From assembly GCA_009599575.1 (NCBI GenBank), contig VWND01000064.1:744001-808000 (forward strand): a stretch of DNA of 64,000 nucleotides, written 5' to 3'. Source of the stretch: Blumeriella jaapii. Lineage: Eukaryota; Ascomycota; Leotiomycetes; Helotiales; Drepanopezizaceae. Made by a program: the position numbers and the translations under genes. Positions within the stretch are counted from its first letter, which is position 1; every line of letters starts with the position of its first letter. The notes beneath the pieces are model-generated. The model did no database searches. It was not told the origin of the DNA and worked only from the letters and a program-made list of their open reading frames with translations. Shown here one piece after another: positions 57,540 to 64,000 of this stretch.

Positions 57540-58967
57540 GACAGGATTAGAAATTTGACCACGGAGAATACGCTGTCTGGGGCTAGTGGATTGAGTCTTC
57601 CGAGCTTGCTGGCACCCCGAACCTGCTGGCTTATAATGGAAACAGTGCATGAAATGATAAGCGAGAGGAAAATACGCAGAGATGTTTCTAACGACGGATA
57701 TACGTACGTACTTATGAAAACCAAGTAATGTCTATGAGATCAAAAACTTCGAATTTGCACCATCGTCCTCCGTCTTTTTCGTCTTTCTGGCATTCGGTGC
57801 GAGTGGTTATGCCAGCATGTTTTTTACGAGAAATGTAAGCAGGGTAGACTCCTTTCGTAGAAACTTCCTGAAAGGTACAGACAGTATCGAACGATCATCA
57901 ACATCAACAACATCGAATCCCGAAGCTCCCTTTTATAGCTTGTTAAATACACTTCGATGCTGAAATCGTTTTCATCCATGTGAAAAAGTCATTTTTCTTT
58001 ATACTCTACACGATTACTTAGAAGACAATTTGTAGATATATATTCTTTAAAGGTTCTGTCCGACCAACCTATACCATAATAAGCCAGTGATCGCGGCAAC
58101 AGCAAAGCGCTCCCTTCTTCTCGGCTGCCAAGTTTATCTCCTTGGGGATGTGCGAGCGTCTTCAGGAGCAGAATGATGTATATTGGAACTGGCGATAGGG
58201 ATTACATAGGTAAGCGTAGAGTGGAGTGATGAAGAGGGGTCATTAGGTGGTTTGAGATCCAGCTAGATTGGTAACTTGTTGTACAAATTCTGAAGATATA
58301 TTCCGAGTAAGTCGCAGCCCTAATCGCCCTTTTCGCTATCGCCGTTTGGGTACCTACTCGTGTGTTGCGCTCCCTGGGTCGAGGGTATGCTGATGGATTG
58401 TTTCTCGATTCAGATACAAGCTGGCGTTGAAGCGAGGCTGGACACCATTACGATAAGCTGAATTCAAGTCTGAGTGTGGTAAAATCCGAATCTTCTACTT
58501 GTATACTCGAGCTGATACAGATCTTGTACTTTTGTTGGTTTTTTTACAAATACAGATCGAAGTTCTAATACGTGATTAGTGTAGAAACGTCCCGGTAATG
58601 GGTTTGTCCCCAGGCGGCAGTACTGTATCTGGGGACGGTCTTGTTGTTCCGCGTGGGATACAATTTACATTTATAATCATTCATGAAGTAGCTGTCAAAG
58701 GAGACTATCCACGGATTATGGAAACAATTAAGCCTCTGCTCGTAAGGTGCTTCCTAGCTGTGGTGGGATATCAAACTGTGAATGTCGATGTTGGCACTGC
58801 TGTGACTAGGGCGCTAGCACCACGCTAACGTGTTCTCGGAACGAGGCACCTTCCTTCCTCGATAAAATAAAATAAAATCAAATAGCAAAAAACTTCACGC
58901 TCTCGCTCCGAGAAACAACAGCAAACAGACAATCCCACATCTCGAATGACACAGAACACGCGCCATA
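57540..58967. other. Intergenic region, no gene seen
   Basis: About 1.4 kb, AT-rich between 57700 and 58600. Only short frames are present. AAAATAAAATAAAAT lies at 58862-58877, about 100 bases before the next gene, whose promoter should be here. Confidence 0.5.
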
Positions 58968-60524
58968 ATGGGCATCGAGGCGCTTCATAGGCGCGTGAAC
59001 AAACTCTACCCCAGGGTCGATTACCTCCGCCAAGTATGCCCTGCGGCGAAAACGACACAAATGCTCGAGGACATGGAGGTATTGGTAACCACATGCGCGC
59101 GATCCTTCACTGAGCAACCCATCCCGTACTCCCCAGCGCCAGAGATCAAAATGCGCCTCGATCGCCTCTTCGCCAGACTCCACAATCTCTGCCAAGCTTG
59201 CTTTGGAAAACCCCATGTCGAAGTGAGACGGTTGCTAGGGGACCTCGGTACCCAGATCGCTTCCTGGGAGAGAGATGCCATGCCGCACGAGGTGGCTGTG
59301 GCTGAAGATATGATCTCCGCGATCGCTATCGAGGAGCCTGTTCTGTGGCAGCCTTCCGCGATTCAATGGGGAAGAGCTCTGCCTCTCCTCCGCGCGTCGC
59401 TGAGTGATGTGGTAGGAGGAGACTCCGCTGCCGCGCAACCGCTGTACGGAGCGACAGAAGACCAAATGAATGGACGTGATAGCTCTGGAGATCCATTGCA
59501 ACGAGGATCGTCCGGTTCGATTATACCGATCTTGTCGGGATCATTTCCATCCGCGATGTCTGAAGTCCCTGCCCAGTCTGCGGAAACAGCTGCGGCTGAG
59601 CAGTCCGTTCCAATCGTCGGGTCTCCTGAGCATGCTACCACTACTGTCCCGCGTGGAGCGTCCGAACCGATCAACAGAAATGGAAGTGAAGGCGTTCTAC
59701 CAAGATTTCCCTGGCTGACGAAACGCGCCGCCCCTCAAGATGGATGGGACTCTGAGAGTGGACTACCCATGGGAGCACTAGCATTCACCAACTCGAACGC
59801 ACAGCAAGCTATCTGTGGCAAGACCCTTCTATCCGGCAAGGAAGACAGGGGCATGAGAGAACTGAACCTCAACTTCATGGTAGGCAACAAGTAGCGTCCC
59901 GAGCATGCCTCTCTCTCCTAGAAGCGCAATCACTAACCCGAGCCTACCTGAACCCAGTTCGTCAAAGTTCGCCATGCAAGTATAGATTACCGGATGACCG
60001 CCGTCTGGGTAGAGTTCATAGAGGTGGCAGACGCCACGGACCCCAGTGCCCAGCGCGAGAAGGAAATGGTGTACCAAGGCCTCAGGGAGTTCCACGCGCA
60101 AGACGCTACGGGCTTCCAGGGTGTCCTTCGCGACCACTTTCGGGAGCACATCGCCCACACCCAAGCTCAATGGCCTGGTGCTCTCCGGGATCCCGCTGGG
60201 GAACTACAGCCATTGAAGCAGGAGACGACAGGTAAGAAGGGGACAGGGCAGGGCGCTCGTCGCTATCCCGATCGGCATTCTTGCTGACGTCTGACTCTGT
60301 GTGATGTAGGAGAGATGACAGCTGCCGGTGATAATGTCAAGAACAACAACAAGCGCGCCCGGAGCGAGAGCGTGGAAGTCGAGGCGCCAGTGCAGAAAGC
60401 AAAATCACGCGCTGGTCGGAAAAGAAGACGGAAGACCCTGGCAAGGGCGCTGGCTGCGCATAACTTGAAATTCGAGGATGAGAAGGCGGCAGCTACTACC
60501 GAGTCCACTGTGAAGAGTGGCTAG
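58968..60524 (+). CDS. Uncharacterised protein with basic C-terminus
   Basis: Three exons (58968-59879, 59958-60231, 60310-60524) join in phase to give 466 residues; introns are 78 bases each. I recognise no domain. Residues 1-110 look helical (RRVNKLYPRVDYLRQV, RLDRLFARLHNLCQ), 160-270 are Ser/Pro/Ala-rich, and the first junction falls in a more conserved-looking block: ELNLNFM joined to FVKVRHASIDYRMTAVWVEF. The last 60 residues are strongly basic, with KKxRxxR-type nuclear localisation motifs (NNNKRARSE, AGRKRRRKT). Splicing removes an in-frame TAG just after the first donor, which supports the first intron. A nuclear location is inferred. It is probably lineage-specific. Confidence 0.65.
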
Positions 60525-60899
60525 ATCATCCATGAGATAGCCGGAAGCTGGCAGGGTCGGAAGCTGTAGCGATAATGGTATGTAATTTTACCAGGAAAAG
60601 ACCCTGAGGCCACTGGGCTGCTTGCTACTGGGTGGGAGACTGGAGCAGTTAGGGGGGTAGGGGGATTTAAGTTCTTGTACTTCAGTTGCAAGGTCTTTCT
60701 TTCAAAGACTTGTGGCGCTAGAATACCACTGGATGAGGTGCCAATAATTTCGACCGAAGAGCTTCAAGTAAAGGCAACCAACAAACTCTTTCAGCGCAGA
60801 CGCAAACATCAATTCGCAAAGAAAGAGACTGCAGATGAGCAAGCGCAGCTTGAACAGAAAGTAGTTTACATGTAATAGAATACAGCCACCCCAGAAGTT
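60525..60899. other. Short intergenic region between converging genes
   Basis: The 375-base gap holds the two 3' UTRs. A small open frame at 60675-60875 has no support. Confidence 0.5.
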
Positions 60900-61813
60900 T
60901 TAAAGCAAGCACAAAGAAGCAGCCAAAGCCAAAAACCCAGCGAAATACGCACCCCCAGTGTTCTCTCCCAAGCCCCTCGTGCTCATCGAGCCACCGATGA
61001 CATCCCCGGTACCATTGGTTTTCGTGCCATTGGTAGGAGGCAAGGGAATTCCGCTCGGCACGGCACCATTGTCGGCAAGGATGCCGCCTTGCTGTGCGGG
61101 AACCTGAGGAGCAGAGGATAGCTCTGTGATGTGGGCCGGTTTTAATGTAGCTGTGCTGTCATTCGAGGAATTAGCTATCGGCGCAACGTTGAAGGAGTTC
61201 CCCGCGACAACGGCGACGCCCGCCGCGGTGACCGCGGCCAGCGGATCGAACGGCATGCGCGACGCTCCGGACTGCGCTAACGACGTGAGAGCATTCGGTT
61301 TGTCGGTCGTGTCGACGAGAATCTGCACGTAGCGGTGCGGTGTATGAGGCGCATTGTCTGGTGGCGAGGGACCTATGTACGGCGCGATGGCTTCCGTTGG
61401 CTGGACGCTGCTTCGGAGCTCGAAAACGTTGACGCCTGCGATGGCCGTGCTCGTGTTCGCGGGAATCATGTCCTGCTGCATCCAATGGAGGAGCACGGCC
61501 GTAGGACCGCCCTCGACAGCGGCCGGGACGTCCAGGTCGACCATCAGGACGGCGTAGGTCCCTGTCAGCGGCTGCAGGGTGCCGATCGTCGGTGGCGCCG
61601 CCGTTGCTGTTGCAATGTCAGTCAGATCTACCTATTGGGGATCGAGTGAAAGCAGAGGCGCAAACCTTCTTTGGTCATCAGCTGGCCGTTGAGCGCCAGC
61701 GTGTTGCCGAACGTCACAATGAGATCCGCGGTCGAAGCCGGCTCAAACCCAGCAGGCGTAGCTGCTGTGGCGGTGCCCGCCAGCGTAACGGCAATAAGGA
61801 TTTGCGACAACAT
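60900..61813 (-). CDS. GPI-anchored PEBP-like protein
   Basis: Two exons (61813-61666 and 61606-60900; 59-base intron with CTGAC branch) give 284 residues. A signal peptide covers about residues 1-18 (MLSQILIAVTLAGTATA). The core fits the phosphatidylethanolamine-binding protein fold: YAVLMVDLDVP, then LLHWMQQDM, then a P-x-I-G-P-S-P-P-x-x-x-P-H-x-x-H-R-Y segment, the diagnostic PEBP ligand-site motif (GPSPPDNAPHTPHRY). The C-terminal ~110 residues are Ser/Thr/Asn-rich with N-x-T sites and end in a hydrophobic helix (AYFAGFLALAASLCLL) after small residues, as for GPI attachment. Secreted, surface-bound PEBP-like proteins occur in many fungi; the ligand is unknown. The frame stays open upstream to 61984, but the ATG at 61813 gives the signal peptide. 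Confidence 0.85.
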
Positions 61814-63516
61814 TCTCGACCGGAAAAGCGATGAATTTGCACAAGTGAAAAGTATAAAAGGTAAGAAAAGAAGAGGAAAAATACCAGAACTCCCCAGAAC
61901 AACTAAGACAAGAAGAGAACAACTCGAAGATGAGGCGGAAGAGGTTTTGACATAGCTGATCACGATGACCTTACAACTTCCCAAACGTGTTATGTTTGGA
62001 AACCTGATAGCCAGTGATCCATGTCGACATTTGGATATCTGTAGGTGTGGGCTGCTTCATATCTGCTTGGGGTGTGCACGTTTGCAATTGACATGACGGC
62101 CGACTGGTGCGTTGAGTTCAGGCTATTGGATCTTAAGCTTATCTCGTTCCTTTGGCACAGAAGTAGTGATTCTTGCGAGAAGACTTCATCTGGACGATCA
62201 TCGTAACCGCGAGAGGAAAGTCGCGGAGCTTTGCTGTGATGCTATACGGACGAGATGAGAATCCTGCGACGGTTTAGGTTTCGAATGTTGAACCTCGAGT
62301 CACGTGTGGTGTCAACCGACGACGGCTCGTCCGTGAACAGCTCGGCACGGAGCAGCCTTGGACTTTGGAAGATCAGATGCCCAGGCTGTTATAAATAAAG
62401 ACCTAGGGGTTTAACAGTTGTTATAATTAGCAGTCAATAACTCGTTTGAACTGCAGCATCCGAGATCCGAGGTATACGAGTCCTCGCCGAAGACACTCGC
62501 TTCTGGGACAGCCCACAACTTCGAGATATAAAAGGCCCAGCGTCAGCTGTGCGACTGCAAGAAACAAAAGTATAAAGAAGTTGAACAAAGTACCGTCTTC
62601 CAAGTACAGTCGTTTTTAAGAAGGTAAGATCTCTCTCAGCGAACGCATCTTATATTCGGAGTTTTTCTCGTCGTCGAACAATTACAACGATCTTGAATAT
62701 AAGGGCGATCTTCTTGACACTCTCGCCCTAACATATTCGTCTGCGGCATCTTCTCGTACTTCTTCCGAAGCCGTAGACACATCTTCTTTTCTTATCATCA
62801 GCCCTCGTCCATTCACGTGTGTATGATTGCCCATCTTCCCAAAGTTCATAGGAAGCTGTAGCTCTAAGGCAGTACAGAAAGCTCATAGCAGAAGCTTGGG
62901 GCTGTATCGACGGACACCGGGGTGGCGAGTTCGGACGACGAGAGCCGTATGGCTGAGAGTGGGGTGGACGGGTCTGGATATGTGATCGACGGGGTAATAG
63001 GTTCGTAGGTGATGGTTGCGCAAAAGCTGATGCGAGGGTGGCAGACAGCACTGCGATGGATTTGTTTTTCTGAGGAGTTTGAGAAGGCGTGTGGCGAGGT
63101 CCATCTTCGTAGATAGATAATATTAAGAAGCAGGTCGTTCAAATGAGGCCTGTGAAAACCTCCCAGATGCGATTCATGCCAGGAAGTGTCCAACACTGAC
63201 TGTCCTGGCATGTCGGAATCGTAAGGCGGAAATTGGATGAATCGTGGAGATCTCAATCTCTTAGTTCATTCGTGTATGTAGATCAGAGCCCAGATTGGTC
63301 CAGGCGTATTGGATTTAAAGACCATAAGATAGGAGGTGGGAATTGTCTAGCCCCTTCCCTACAACGCGCCTCCTTGCAAAACAAAGAGATCCTCGACATT
63401 AACTTCCCTAGGCCGCAACTCAGCAGCAATCAAATGCGTATCTTTGTTAGAAGATTGATATTCGACTGATTTCCGAGGCTTTGGACTGCCGCTCATCGAC
63501 CTCATCATTTATTAGC
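61814..63516. other. Intergenic region, no confident gene
   Basis: About 1.7 kb. Overlapping minus-strand frames at 62728-63256 have no family signature; one begins with a hydrophobic stretch but lacks a proper ATG. Tandem AGAAGAGGAAAA-like purine sequence lies at 61860-61900. TATAAATAAA near 62390 is AT-rich. Confidence 0.4.
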
Positions 63517-64000
63517 TCACCATTGAAAGTTAAAGACAAGTAACCAATTCGGTTGCAGTTCACCAAGTCTGGGATCCAGTTGGGTGCGTTCCTCGCCTAC
63601 GATGAAGATCTCGGTGGAGAATTTGTCCGGCCAGCCGTCTCTTTCGTTGCAGACCAACTCTACCTTGCGGAGAGCTGGACCGAGGAGGCCTTCTGCAAAC
63701 ATCAGCCGTGGAATACATGACTTACCGCGCACCTGAAAGGTAGCCTGTCCTTTGAGAGGAGGGAGCATGGGTAAGATTTCGCAGCAAAGTCCAGCGCAGA
63801 TAAGGTCCCCTTTGGTCGTTGAGACGGGACCAAGGCCCATCAGTCCGCTTTCTGTAATGGAGAATGCTGGGCCGGAGGTTTAGAACAACATTCGATGGAA
63901 TAGACGCGAGACCGGCTTGGCAGAGTCAAATTCTACAACCGTATCCAGATACTCAACACGACGATTGGCGAGCCACGCTTTCGCGGGCATCTCTTCTTCG
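63517..64000 (-). CDS. 3' end of a HET-domain-like gene (partial)
   Basis: The gene runs off the right edge. Its last exon ends at the stop at 63517. The segment before the end reads AFSITESGLMGLGPVSTTKGDLICAG in two pieces, close to the pattern F-x-T-x-x-G-x-x-G-L-G-P-x-x-x-x-x-G-D that ends many fungal heterokaryon-incompatibility (HET) proteins, followed by a FQVRGKSCIPRLMFAEGLLG stretch like the Y-x-L-V-G-x-x-Y-x-x-G-x-M-x-G-E block. Upstream (64000-63895), WLANRRVEYLDTVVEF may be the previous exon; a C/T-rich stretch ending CCGGCCCAG at about 63870 is a plausible acceptor. Such proteins trigger cell death after fusion of unlike strains. The HET domain itself is outside the window. Confidence 0.5.

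Noticed and set aside
62728..63256. Three overlapping minus-strand frames, one with a hydrophobic start (VLSATLASAFA)
   Set aside because: The best-looking frame lacks an ATG, and the frames contradict each other. No family similarity is visible, so I left it as intergenic.

Overview
The window looks like nuclear DNA of a filamentous ascomycete (Pezizomycotina). The evidence is short introns of about 45-120 bases, mostly with GTNNGT donors and RCTRAC branch points, intergenic DNA full of microsatellites, and fungal families such as a 2EXR protein, a GRG-1/CCG-1 protein, a cutinase-fold esterase, GPI-anchored proteins and the lysine alpha-aminoadipate enzyme homoaconitase. I cannot name the species. 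I see no tRNA, rRNA, CRISPR array, prophage or complete transposon.

Layout. 1-2.5 kb: repeats, then a 2EXR protein. 3.5-7.8 kb: a RecQ helicase and a DEDDh exonuclease, same strand. 8.5-9.2 kb: a cutinase-like enzyme next to AT-rich DNA. 10.7-14.3 kb: a six-exon ankyrin protein. 16.3-17 kb: a four-helix membrane protein. 19.2-20.7 kb: a GPI-anchored secreted protein. 21.5-24.1 kb and 24.9-29.9 kb: homoaconitase and a GAR-domain cytoskeletal protein, divergent from a shared promoter region. 30.7-35 kb: an aspartic protease and an N5-glutamine methyltransferase. 37-43.8 kb: the GRG-1-like gene, an emopamil-binding-like protein and an aldo-keto reductase. 47.5-49.7 kb: a seven-helix protein. 52.5-54.8 kb: a lineage-specific locus whose frame changes repeatedly. 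56.4-57.5 kb: a subtilase pseudogene. 59-61.8 kb: an uncharacterised protein and a GPI-anchored PEBP-like protein. 63.5 kb to the end: the 3' part of a HET-like gene.

The genes do not form an obvious biosynthetic cluster. They look like a chromosomal mosaic of housekeeping genes (lysine synthesis, DNA repair, RNA processing, release-factor methylation) with secreted and lineage-specific genes between them. I did not find a convincing new multi-gene system. The most unusual items are a dispersed repeat family with trinucleotide tails, a second small repeat family, a GC-AG intron that restores the reductase frame, a 9-base first coding exon of homoaconitase overlapped by an upstream ATG, and the frame-broken locus at 52.5-54.8 kb.

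Exon boundaries were read by eye from splice motifs and checked for phase. They need transcript support.
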